DNA from: CAYOXD01 sp964407825
GTDB taxonomy: Bacteria; Desulfobacterota; Desulfobacteria; Desulfobacterales; JAFDDL01
DNA: 5,939 nucleotides
NCBI GenBank assembly: GCA_964407825.1
Contig: CAYOXD010000128.1
Coordinates: 1-5,939, forward strand
Direction of reading: 5' to 3'
Positions 1 through 5,322 of the stretch are shown piece after piece; the stretch's first letter is position 1; each line of letters opens with the position of its first letter. Both the position numbers and the translations under genes were made by a program. Under the pieces are notes generated by a model. It was not told the DNA's origin. It was given only the letters and a program-made list of their open reading frames with translations, and made no database searches.

Positions 1-664
1 GGATGCCGCATTTCCCGAGTTCCCAGGCGGTAAGACGCGCGCCCTGGTTCAAGGGACGGGTTTCGTCCACCCAGACATGAACATCGACCCCCGCCTCTGC
101 CGCCGCGTAAATGGGAGCCGTGGCCGTGCCGTATTCCACGCAGGCAAGCCATCCCGCATTGCAGTGGGTCAGGATGTTCACCGTGCCACCGTTCTTTTTT
201 TCCTGAGCCGCCTTCACCAGGGAGAGGCCGTTTTCTCCGATCTTCCGGCAGTTGACCGCCTCTTCTTCGGCGATCACCCCTGCCTCCTGCCGGGCAATGC
301 GGATGCATCGATCCCTACTGGCCCCATCCCCCAGCCTTTTCAGGACCCGGTCCACGGCCCAGGCCAGGTTGACGGCGGTGGGCCGGGCATCCCGGATACG
401 ACGGCAGGCCTCGGAGAATTTCTCGAAAAAGCCGGGGCCCGCCTCCGTCTCCTTGGCCGCAATGAAAATGCCGTAGGCGCCGGTCACGCCGATGAGGGGG
501 GCGCCGCGAACCCCCATCTCCTTGATGACCTGGATCACATCCGAAACACCGTAAAGCGCCAGAGGCACCAGTACGTGCGGCAAGCGCCGCTGATCGATGA
601 TGGTAACGGTATCCGTGGCCTCATCCAGCCAGATGGGACGCATGTTTTTTCCATCCACGAGCAT
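1..664 (-). CDS. mtnA: S-methyl-5-thioribose-1-phosphate isomerase (MtnA), N-terminal 221 residues; gene runs off the left edge
   Basis: MtnA is a cytoplasmic aldose-ketose isomerase that converts 5-methylthioribose-1-phosphate to 5-methylthioribulose-1-phosphate. It belongs to the eIF2B alpha/beta/delta-like fold. The minus strand from an ATG at 664 reads without stop to the window edge. Visible family signatures are RGAPLIGVTGAYG (residues 53-65), TAVNLAWAVDR (96-106), LTHCNAG (165-171, Cys168 being the expected catalytic cysteine) and VDETRPLNQGARLTAWEL (199-216). The usual length is about 350 residues, so roughly the last third is missing, including the region expected to carry the catalytic aspartate. 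The start is set by an AGGAAAGG-type ribosome site (675-682) and is 6 bases after the stop of the small upstream gene, so the two are probably co-transcribed. After the catalytic Cys the sequence is GWLACVEYGTA rather than the common GALAT...YGTALG, which marks a subgroup. Identification of the family is near certain; exact substrate range (methylthioribose versus 5-deoxyribose phosphate) cannot be read from sequence. Confidence 0.95.
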   Translation of the reverse strand, partial: MLVDGKNMRPIWLDEATDTVTIIDQRRLPHVLVPLALYGVSDVIQVIKEMGVRGAPLIGVTGAYGIFIAAKETEAGPGFFEKFSEACRRIRDARPTAVNLAWAVDRVLKRLGDGASRDRCIRIARQEAGVIAEEEAVNCRKIGENGLSLVKAAQEKKNGGTVNILTHCNAGWLACVEYGTATAPIYAAAEAGVDVHVWVDETRPLNQGARLTAWELGKCGI

Positions 665-670
665 TGTCTT

Positions 671-856
671 CTATCCTTTCCTGTCCAGGGCACCGGCAAG
701 ACTCCGGCGCATGGCGGCCAGCTCCGCATTCACGCCCCGGAGCTTGTCTTCCAGAGGACCCCGCTCGAGCGGTGGTGCCGCCTTGATCTTCTCGGCCAGT
801 GCCTGCGATTCCCGGATGAGCCGGTATATCTCCTTGGCAATGAGTCGAATCGACAT
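671..856 (-). CDS. small helical (coiled-coil-like) protein of unknown function, upstream of mtnA
   Basis: This 61-residue protein starts MSIRLIAKEIYRLIRES and continues as a charged, heptad-like helix (LAEKIKAAPPLERGPLEDKL, then further Leu/Ala/Arg/Glu-rich sequence) broken only around Ala-Pro-Pro near residues 27-29. It has no signal peptide, membrane segment, cysteine or recognisable catalytic motif. That suggests a two-helix hairpin, which is an inference. Its stop is 6 bases before the mtnA ATG and it has its own AGGA-type ribosome site at 867-870, so an operon with mtnA is likely. The competing reading frame over the same bases (621-875) has a non-protein-like composition and no ribosome site. 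I have the impression of similar short proteins in deltaproteobacterial genomes but can name no family or function. It could be an accessory or regulatory subunit of the salvage enzymes, or an unrelated conserved protein sharing the transcript. Confidence 0.7.
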   Translation of the reverse strand: MSIRLIAKEIYRLIRESQALAEKIKAAPPLERGPLEDKLRGVNAELAAMRRSLAGALDRKG

Positions 857-936
857 TTATCCATCGTCCTGGCAAGAGGCCAACACCGCCTATCCGATAA
901 GCACGCCCAATTTAAGTTGCGGCCTTTGACATCACT

Positions 937-980
937 ATCGGTATCGGCTCTTTAAATAATAGGGAAGTACCGATACCGAT
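937..980. repeat. perfect 11-bp inverted repeat around an AT-rich centre; candidate operator
   Basis: ATCGGTATCGG (937-947) is matched by its exact reverse complement CCGATACCGAT (970-980), separated by 22 bases. Each arm is itself two CCGAT units separated by one A, and another CCGATA lies at 894-899. The centre is AT-rich (TTTAAATAAT at 951-960). On the minus strand the centre offers TATTAT as a possible -10 element for the small gene and mtnA, so the arms would flank the promoter like operator half-sites. The arms could also form a hairpin in the transcript 35 bases after the aldolase stop, but no U tract follows, so it is not a standard intrinsic terminator. The repeat is directly seen; its role is inferred. 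Confidence 0.6.
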
Positions 981-1015
981 TTCGAGTCAGGGGAGGCAAC
1001 CGGATAGACGCCGCC

Positions 1016-1651
1016 TCAGGGGCACGACATCAGGGAATCGATTTCCTTTAGCTGATTCGAGGACAGTTCCCTTTCCCCTCCCAACAGTCCCGTCAAGAGG
1101 GTGATCCGGGCAGCGGACTCCAGGACCTCCATCCGATCGAAGGCCTCCACCAGGGTTTTCCCCACTGTCAAAGCGCCGTGGTTGGCCATGAGAACGGCGT
1201 TTCCCCTGTCCCCCAGCGCCTGAACCACGCTCCGGGCCAGTTTCTCGGTGCCCATGCAGGCATAGGGGGCAACGGTGACCTCCTTCAGGAAGAGCCGGGA
1301 TTCGGCGATCAATCGGCAGTTGATGTTCCGCTCGGACGCGGCGAAGCTCGATGCCGTCACCGGATGCGCATGGATGATGGCCCGGATCTCGGGACGGCTG
1401 GCATAGAGCGCCAGGTGGATCGGGGTCTCCATGCTCGGCTTCAGCACCGGGGAAAGGTTGTCCCCGTTCGGCCGGATCTGCCCGATCTGATCGGCCTGGA
1501 TGCATGCCTTGTCCATCCCCGAGGGGGTGATGAGAACGAGGTCCGCCGACGCGCGCAGGCTGATGTTACCCCCAAGGGTCGTGGTCAGGCGCCGCTCGTA
1601 CAGCCGCCGCATGAAGCGGGCGAGTTCCTCTTTGAGCCTCTCAAGTTCCAT
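1016..1651 (-). CDS. class II (zinc) aldolase/adducin-family protein, FucA-like; possible methylthioribulose-1-phosphate aldolase
   Basis: This 211-residue protein has the size and motif spacing of L-fuculose-1-phosphate aldolase (about 215 residues). Phosphate-binding motifs are GGNIS (27-31) and SGMDK (44-48). The catalytic Glu is expected at 75 in KPSMETPIHLALY. Zinc ligands are His94 and His96 in IIHAHP and His158 in ANHGAL, close to FucA Glu73/His92/His94/His155. Such enzymes cleave sugar-1-phosphates to dihydroxyacetone phosphate and an aldehyde in the cytoplasm. The gene lies upstream of mtnA in the same direction, so the product of MtnA, methylthioribulose-1-phosphate, is the obvious candidate substrate; this is inference from context. 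MtnB dehydratase belongs to the same superfamily, but the short length and His spacing favour an aldolase. The ATG at 1651 has AGGGG at 1655-1659 with only a 3-base spacer; Met14 is a less likely alternative because the N-terminal helix is normal for the family. Confidence 0.92.
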   Translation of the reverse strand: MELERLKEELARFMRRLYERRLTTTLGGNISLRASADLVLITPSGMDKACIQADQIGQIRPNGDNLSPVLKPSMETPIHLALYASRPEIRAIIHAHPVTASSFAASERNINCRLIAESRLFLKEVTVAPYACMGTEKLARSVVQALGDRGNAVLMANHGALTVGKTLVEAFDRMEVLESAARITLLTGLLGGERELSSNQLKEIDSLMSCP

Positions 1652-1800
1652 AGGCCCCTGTGTAGCATGCCTTTCTCACGGCTTCCAGGGGAAAATATAT
1701 CCGGTGAACTTGATGATCGCTTGTGCCCTCGTGACGATAGGCCGGGAGGCCAGGGCTCCGCTGACGCCGGGGTTGCACTTCCTACAATTAAAAAGAGGGC
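1652..1800. other. intergenic region between motA and the aldolase gene
   Basis: This 149-base gap must hold the end of the motBA transcript and the start of the aldolase transcript. A short T tract on the minus strand (1790-1794) follows the motA stop but is preceded by only a weak stem, so I cannot call a terminator. An imperfect inverted repeat (GGAG...CTCC, 1745-1759) lies in the middle. A TATATT-like -10 element is present at about 1694-1699 on the minus strand, but no good -35 element accompanies it. I see no riboswitch architecture. Confidence 0.4.
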
Positions 1801-2775
1801 TCAGGAGGCCGTTCGCTTGAGCATCCCGGTCCGGGCTCTCCCATGCGGGCTCTCAGCCGCTGGACGGGAAAGGGGTTTCGGCGCCTGTACCGTTTCGTCG
1901 GCCTTCCGCAAGGCGCTGAAACGCTCCCTGATTCTCTCCAGGGACACCAGTTTTCCCTTTCGTTGGGAGGGGGTGAGAAAGGACTTGAGCTTCATTTCCA
2001 GGGTACGCGGATGCAGGTCCGCACCGATGGCGACCACCCCTTCCAGGATAATCTTCTGAAGCAGCAGCTCGCGGTCGGTCCTTTCCCGGATGTGCGCGGC
2101 AAGGGGTAAAAAGAGGAAATTGGCAAACACGATGCCGTAGAGGGTGGAGGTGAGTGCGATGGGGACCGTTGCCAGAATGGTGGCCGTATTGCCGATGCCA
2201 GCCAGCATGCTGATCAACCCCACCACGCTGCCCACGAGCCCGAAGGAGGGGCTGACCTCCGAGAGGGTCCTTAAGATCCGCTCCACCTCTTCGCGGCGCA
2301 TCCTGAAAAAATACATCTCGGTATTCAAAAAATCTCGGATCTGGGCGATGGTATACCCATCCACCAGCAGTCCCAGGGCGTGTCTTAAAAACAGAACGGT
2401 GGTTTCCTCCTCATCCTCCTGAAGTGAGAGCAAGCCTTTGAATTTACTCTTCAGGGACAGATCCACCAGCACCTCGATGATCTCACCGGGAGCCTTTTCC
2501 CGGGTTCGAAGCGATGTGGTCAGCACCTTCCAGACCACCAGCAGCCGCTCCACCCTGAAGCTGATCATGGCGGCCCCCATGGTGCCGCCAATGACAATCA
2601 CCAGCCCCGCCAGGTTGAAATAGAGCCCTATCTGCCCATGGACCAAAAAACCGGATAGAAACAGGAGAAAAAAGAGCACCAGACCAACGAGGTTTCGGTG
2701 GATGCCTAAAAAGCCCCGAACCGTTTTAAATTTGTGCCTGATGAGGTTTAGTTTGTGGCTGATGATCCGTTTCAT
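1801..2775 (-). CDS. motA: MotA-family stator channel protein
   Basis: This is an inner-membrane subunit of a MotA/MotB-type ion-driven stator (5:2 complex with MotB). The protein is 324 residues. Hydrophobic segments lie at about 29-46, 52-73, 176-195 and 203-228, the four-helix pattern of MotA/PomA. The large cytoplasmic loop between helices 2 and 3 contains LQEDEEETTVLFLRHALGLL (118-137), the charged region that in known stators contacts the rotor. Family signatures are IGGTMGAAMI (62-71), PSFGLVGSVVGLISMLAGI (176-194) with the conserved proline at 176, and TSTLYGIVFANFLFLPLA (209-226). A basic N-terminal extension of about 25 residues precedes helix 1, and a 55-60 residue Arg/Lys/Pro-rich tail follows the usual end. 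The ATG at 2775 has AAGGA at 2780-2784. The gene follows motB by 39 bases. TolQ/ExbB are relatives, but the motifs and the MotB partner favour MotA. Whether it powers a flagellum or another motor cannot be told here. Confidence 0.93.
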   Translation of the reverse strand: MKRIISHKLNLIRHKFKTVRGFLGIHRNLVGLVLFFLLFLSGFLVHGQIGLYFNLAGLVIVIGGTMGAAMISFRVERLLVVWKVLTTSLRTREKAPGEIIEVLVDLSLKSKFKGLLSLQEDEEETTVLFLRHALGLLVDGYTIAQIRDFLNTEMYFFRMRREEVERILRTLSEVSPSFGLVGSVVGLISMLAGIGNTATILATVPIALTSTLYGIVFANFLFLPLAAHIRERTDRELLLQKIILEGVVAIGADLHPRTLEMKLKSFLTPSQRKGKLVSLERIRERFSALRKADETVQAPKPLSRPAAESPHGRARTGMLKRTAS

Positions 2776-2784
2776 AGCGTCCTT

Positions 2785-2804
2785 GTCTCCCTGCTTCGGG
2801 GGAC
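2785..2804 (-). repeat. short hairpin between motB and motA beside the motA ribosome site
   Basis: In the transcript, GUCCCCC and GGGAGAC can pair around a GAAGCA loop with one mismatch. The downstream arm ends directly against the AAGGA ribosome site of motA (2780-2784). It may tune motA translation or protect a processed mRNA end. Only the base pairing is seen; the function is speculative. Confidence 0.35.
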
Positions 2805-2814
2805 CTCGATATCT

Positions 2815-3660
2815 TCAGTTGACCGGCCCTGGAGCCGGCGGTCTACCCTTCGTCAGTATGATCTCCACCCGCCGGTTCTGCCTGCGATCCTCCGGTGTGT
2901 CATTCGGTTTGATGGGACGGTAACAGGAATACCCGCTGACATGGAACCGGTCGGCCGGCAGGTTCATCTGTTTGATGAGAAACCGGGCCACCTGGCATGC
3001 GCGAACCGCGGACAGCTCCCAGTTCGTGGCAAACTGCGCCGAATGAATCGGTACATTGTCCGTGTGTCCCACCACATTGATCATGTCGTCGGTTCCCCTG
3101 ATGACCGCCGCAACCTCCCTCAAGGAGCCGATGGCTTGTGGCTTCAGGTCGGCGCTGCCCGTATCGAAGAGCAGATCCGCCGGCAGGACAATCCGGACAG
3201 TCTCCTGCTTTGCCAGTTTCACATGCTTGAGATCCTTCAACGATGCCAGTCGAAGGGACGCCTGGGGCCGCCGGACCGCTTCGGCCCTTTCCATCCGGAC
3301 CCGTCCGTGCTCATCGTGCCTTCGGTCGTCACCGGGGGTGGTTTGGGAGCGCTGCCCCATGGTTTCATCCGAAATGGAGCTTCCCAGGCCCCCATACCGA
3401 AGTTCCCGGTGGGCCGCCTGGTAGATGAACATCACGGCAAAGAGGATGAACATGGTCATCATCAGGTCGGACCAGGCAATGGACCAGTGCACGCGGCGGG
3501 GTTGCTTCACATGGCAGAAGATATCCTGCTCATTGTGGACCCCGGGGCAGGTGAAATAATCGGCCATGACATCCCTCGGCCGGAAGGCACTGTCCGTTGG
3601 CTTCTCCTGCTCCGGGGGAGCATTCGTATTTTCTTGCGTCGTCTCGTCCACGGGCCTCAT
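2815..3660 (-). CDS. motB: MotB-family stator protein with C-terminal OmpA-like peptidoglycan-binding domain
   Basis: This 281-residue protein has one membrane helix, about 59-80 (HWSIAWSDLMMTMFILFAVM), with Asp65 placed as the ion-binding aspartate of MotB/PomB. A polar linker (81-150) leads to an OmpA/MotB domain with LLFDTGSADLKP (163-174), VVGHTDN (196-202), NWELSAVRA (213-221), VSGYS (241-245) and NRRVEI (262-267), which binds peptidoglycan and anchors the stator in the periplasm. The cytoplasmic N-terminus is about 58 residues, roughly twice that of E. coli MotB, and contains Cys38, His42, Cys49 and His50. Two starts look usable: ATG at 3660 (GAGGG at 3667-3671, spacer 6) and ATG at 3567, Met32 (GAGGG at 3573-3577, spacer 5); the cysteines are kept in both. 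It precedes motA, the reverse of the usual order. Expression is probably from the sigma-54-like promoter at 3719-3734. Family assignment is firm; flagellar use is inferred. Confidence 0.93.
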   Translation of the reverse strand: MRPVDETTQENTNAPPEQEKPTDSAFRPRDVMADYFTCPGVHNEQDIFCHVKQPRRVHWSIAWSDLMMTMFILFAVMFIYQAAHRELRYGGLGSSISDETMGQRSQTTPGDDRRHDEHGRVRMERAEAVRRPQASLRLASLKDLKHVKLAKQETVRIVLPADLLFDTGSADLKPQAIGSLREVAAVIRGTDDMINVVGHTDNVPIHSAQFATNWELSAVRACQVARFLIKQMNLPADRFHVSGYSCYRPIKPNDTPEDRRQNRRVEIILTKGRPPAPGPVN

Positions 3661-3718
3661 TCACGTCCCTCGCTCAGCGGGAATCATTCATCACCTGGCA
3701 ATTCTTCCCCTTATGGAA

Positions 3719-3734
3719 AGCAGATATTATGCCA
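3719..3734 (-). promoter_or_regulatory. sigma-54 (-24/-12) promoter for motBA
   Basis: The minus strand reads TGGCATAATATCTGCT, against the RpoN consensus TGGCACGNNNNTTGCW. The invariant GG and GC are exactly 10 bases apart, and the TGGCA and TGCT ends match. Transcription would start about 12 bases after the GC, near 3707, leaving a leader of about 47 bases before the motB ATG at 3660. Part of the same stretch (TGGCATAAT) could act as an extended -10 sigma-70 promoter, but no -35 element accompanies it. Confidence 0.6.
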
Positions 3735-3820
3735 ACCCAACAAGCGCCCTGCATTTGCATGAAACGCCATACCTGCCGTGACCGCCTCCCCCGCCATGAC
3801 CAGGCCCTTCAGACCAATCC

Positions 3821-3848
3821 GATGTCAAAGCCTGCTCGCAGGATGTCA
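3821..3848. promoter_or_regulatory. candidate activator (enhancer) site upstream of the motBA promoter
   Basis: Two GATGTCA copies (3821-3827 and 3842-3848) are 21 bp apart, two helical turns, and enclose the palindrome CCTGCTCGCAGG (3831-3842). The site is roughly 115-140 bp upstream of the predicted motBA start, a usual distance for a sigma-54 enhancer-binding protein. The repeats are visible; the role is inferred from position alone. Confidence 0.35.
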
Positions 3849-3892
3849 GATCCTTGACGCCAGGACCGAGCCCATCCGCCAACTCTTCCGAT

Positions 3893-3919
3893 AAAAAAAG
3901 AGGGCGGCTTTCGCCGCCC
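3893..3919 (-). terminator. intrinsic terminator of the UDP-glucuronate decarboxylase gene
   Basis: On the minus strand a perfect 7-bp GC stem, GGGCGGC-GAAA-GCCGCCC (3902-3919), has a GNRA tetraloop and is followed by TC and seven T (3893-3899). It sits about 38 bases after the stop codon at 3958. This isolates the gene from motBA downstream. Confidence 0.9.
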
Positions 3920-3957
3920 CCAGGAGACCTTTTTGAAAGAATGAATACCGGATTGGC

Positions 3958-4941
3958 CTATCCGCCAACGTCGAAGCTCATCGCGCCGCTCTCCCTCTCG
4001 AACCGCGCGTTGAAATCAGCGATGGCCTTTCTTAGGCCGTCCTCGATGCTCACCGAAGGCGTCCAGCCAAGCTTCGCTTTGGCCATGGTGATATCAGGAC
4101 GTCGCTGGAGGGGGTCATCTACAGGCAGGGTTGAAAAATGAATTTCCGAAGTGGATCCGGTCAACTCGATGATCCTTTTCGCCACCTCCAGGATGGTCAA
4201 CTCCGCCGGGTTGCCCAGGTTCACCGGTCCTGTAAAATCATCCGGACTGTCCATCAATCGAATAAACGCCTCGATCATATCCCCCACGTAGCAAAAGGAC
4301 CGGGTCTGGCTCCCGTCCCCAAAAACCGTGATGGGCCGGTTTTCGAGTGCCTGGACAATGAAATTGGAAATCACCCGGCCGTCGTTGGGGTGCATGCGCG
4401 GCCCATAGGTATTGAAAATCCGGGCGACCTTGATCTTCATCCGGTGCTGGCGGTGATAGTCAAAAAAGAGCGTCTCGGCACATCGCTTGCCCTCGTCATA
4501 ACAGGCTCTCGGTCCGATGGGATTGACATGCCCCCAATATTCCTCGGTCTGCGGGTGCTGTTTCGGATCTCCGTAAACCTCGCTGGTGGAGGCCTGAAAC
4601 ACCTTGGCGCGAACGCGTTTGGCTAGCCCCAGCACATTGATGGCCCCATGTACGCTGGTCTTGGTGGTCTGGACCGGGTCGAACTGGTAATGAATGGGGG
4701 ATGCCGGACAGGCTAGATTATATATTTCATCCACCTCCACATAGAGCGGAAAGGTAATATCGTGCCGCATCAGTTCAAAACAGGGGTTCCCCAGAAGATG
4801 CCGGACATTGTCCTTGGTGCCCGTGAAAAAATTATCCACGCATAAAACGTCATGACCCTCCTTGAGCAATCGATCACACAGGTGGGATCCTATAAATCCG
4901 GCACCGCCGGTAACCAATACACGTTTCCGAATATGATACAA
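3958..4941 (-). CDS. uxs: UDP-glucuronic acid decarboxylase (UDP-xylose synthase), extended SDR family
   Basis: The enzyme converts UDP-glucuronate to UDP-xylose with transient use of NAD+, supplying xylose for lipopolysaccharide or capsule/exopolysaccharide. The 327-residue protein is full length for bacterial UXS and lacks the membrane anchor of eukaryotic forms, so it is cytoplasmic. Signatures are the Rossmann motif TGGAGFIGSH (11-20), YNLACPASPIHYQ (74-86), catalytic Thr119 and Glu121 in STSEVYGDP, Tyr148 and Lys152 in CYDEGKR, then RIFNTYGPRM (174-183), DGRVISNFI (187-195), FGDGSQTRSFCYV (207-219) and QRRPDI (279-284). The start codon is TTG at 4941, fixed by a strong GGAGGTGA ribosome site. 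It is a single-gene unit closed by a strong terminator. No other sugar-nucleotide gene is visible, so the polysaccharide it serves is unknown. dTDP-glucose dehydratase is a relative, but the ACPASPIHYQ and HPQTEEYWGHVNPIG signatures are specific for UXS. Confidence 0.97.
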   Translation of the reverse strand: MYHIRKRVLVTGGAGFIGSHLCDRLLKEGHDVLCVDNFFTGTKDNVRHLLGNPCFELMRHDITFPLYVEVDEIYNLACPASPIHYQFDPVQTTKTSVHGAINVLGLAKRVRAKVFQASTSEVYGDPKQHPQTEEYWGHVNPIGPRACYDEGKRCAETLFFDYHRQHRMKIKVARIFNTYGPRMHPNDGRVISNFIVQALENRPITVFGDGSQTRSFCYVGDMIEAFIRLMDSPDDFTGPVNLGNPAELTILEVAKRIIELTGSTSEIHFSTLPVDDPLQRRPDITMAKAKLGWTPSVSIEDGLRKAIADFNARFERESGAMSFDVGG

Positions 4942-4944
4942 CCG

Positions 4945-4952
4945 TCACCTCC
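4945..4952 (-). promoter_or_regulatory. strong Shine-Dalgarno that decides a TTG start
   Basis: GGAGGTGA lies with GGAGG six bases before the TTG at 4941-4939. No in-frame ATG or GTG lies at a better distance, and the conserved Rossmann motif begins about ten residues in, as expected for the family. Confidence 0.85.
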
Positions 4953-5322
4953 GCTGAAATCCTGCGGCACGCTACCGCTTCATTTGGTAATTTCCTATTT
5001 AGCATGCCGCCTTTGCCGCGCAAAGAGGAAAATGGCCCCGGAAGTATTGCTTGCCCACTATCCCCCCTCCCAGCAAAGCTTCAAAGTCGGAATATCGCGA
5101 GCGGAAGCGGCGCAACGGGTATCGCCTGAATCTTGCCCATGCGCCGTGACTTGCCCAATATGCGGCCATGGGGATATTTTGCGATCAAAATTTGGATATA
5201 ACCATATATGTGCATAACTACTGATAGTTGCAAACTTGTTCATGAGGCCGTGACGATTTGGCTATAAAGTGGAATAGGAATGCCGTCTTTAATCTGCGAA
5301 AAGCTGCGTAATCTTCTACGGA
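4953..5322. other. gene-free stretch upstream of uxs
   Basis: I see no credible gene in these 370 bases. Open frames present on both strands (for example 5058-5243 minus and 4852-5217 plus) have no ribosome site or protein-like composition. The stretch holds a possible uxs promoter (4996-5023), a compact inverted repeat CTTTGC-CGC-GCAAAG (5011-5025), a small inverted repeat AACTA-CTGA-TAGTT (5216-5229), and two separate GCCGTGAC copies near 5143 and 5248. The right half is AT-richer than the coding regions. No insertion-sequence ends or attachment site could be recognised. Confidence 0.5.
4996..5023 (-). promoter_or_regulatory. possible sigma-70 promoter of uxs, overlapped by an inverted repeat
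   Basis: On the minus strand TTGCGC (5023-5018) and TAAATA (5001-4996) are 16 bases apart, giving a leader of about 48 bases before the TTG start. The -35 element lies inside the inverted repeat CTTTGC-CGC-GCAAAG (5011-5025), which could be a repressor site. Both hexamers are imperfect, so this is tentative. Confidence 0.3.

Noticed and set aside
926..931. Consensus TTGACA on the plus strand as a promoter
   Set aside because: No matching -10 element at 16-18 bases, and no plus-strand gene follows.
77..955. Long plus-strand open frames (also 1178-2059, 2755-3762, 4138-4626)
   Set aside because: They lie antisense to well-identified genes in GC-rich DNA, lack ribosome sites and have Arg/Pro/Gly-rich, non-protein-like composition.
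987..1505. Minus-strand frame overlapping the aldolase gene
   Set aside because: Same-strand shadow of the aldolase in another frame; it has no family motifs, whereas the 1016-1651 frame has all aldolase ligands.
1790..1794. Intrinsic terminator after motA
   Set aside because: There is a short T tract, but the preceding stem is only 3-4 bp.
1652..1800. SAM or other riboswitch ahead of the salvage genes
   Set aside because: No paired-helix architecture or conserved core could be found in this gap or in 857-1015.
1801..3660. MotA/MotB pair as the ZorA/ZorB part of a Zorya anti-phage system
   Set aside because: ZorA carries a very long C-terminal tail and the operon needs ZorC/ZorD or ZorE. 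Here MotA is 324 residues, the order is reversed, and the neighbours are metabolic genes.
5058..5243. 61-residue minus-strand open frame upstream of uxs
   Set aside because: No ribosome site, no domain-like pattern, and it would overlap the region needed for uxs regulation.
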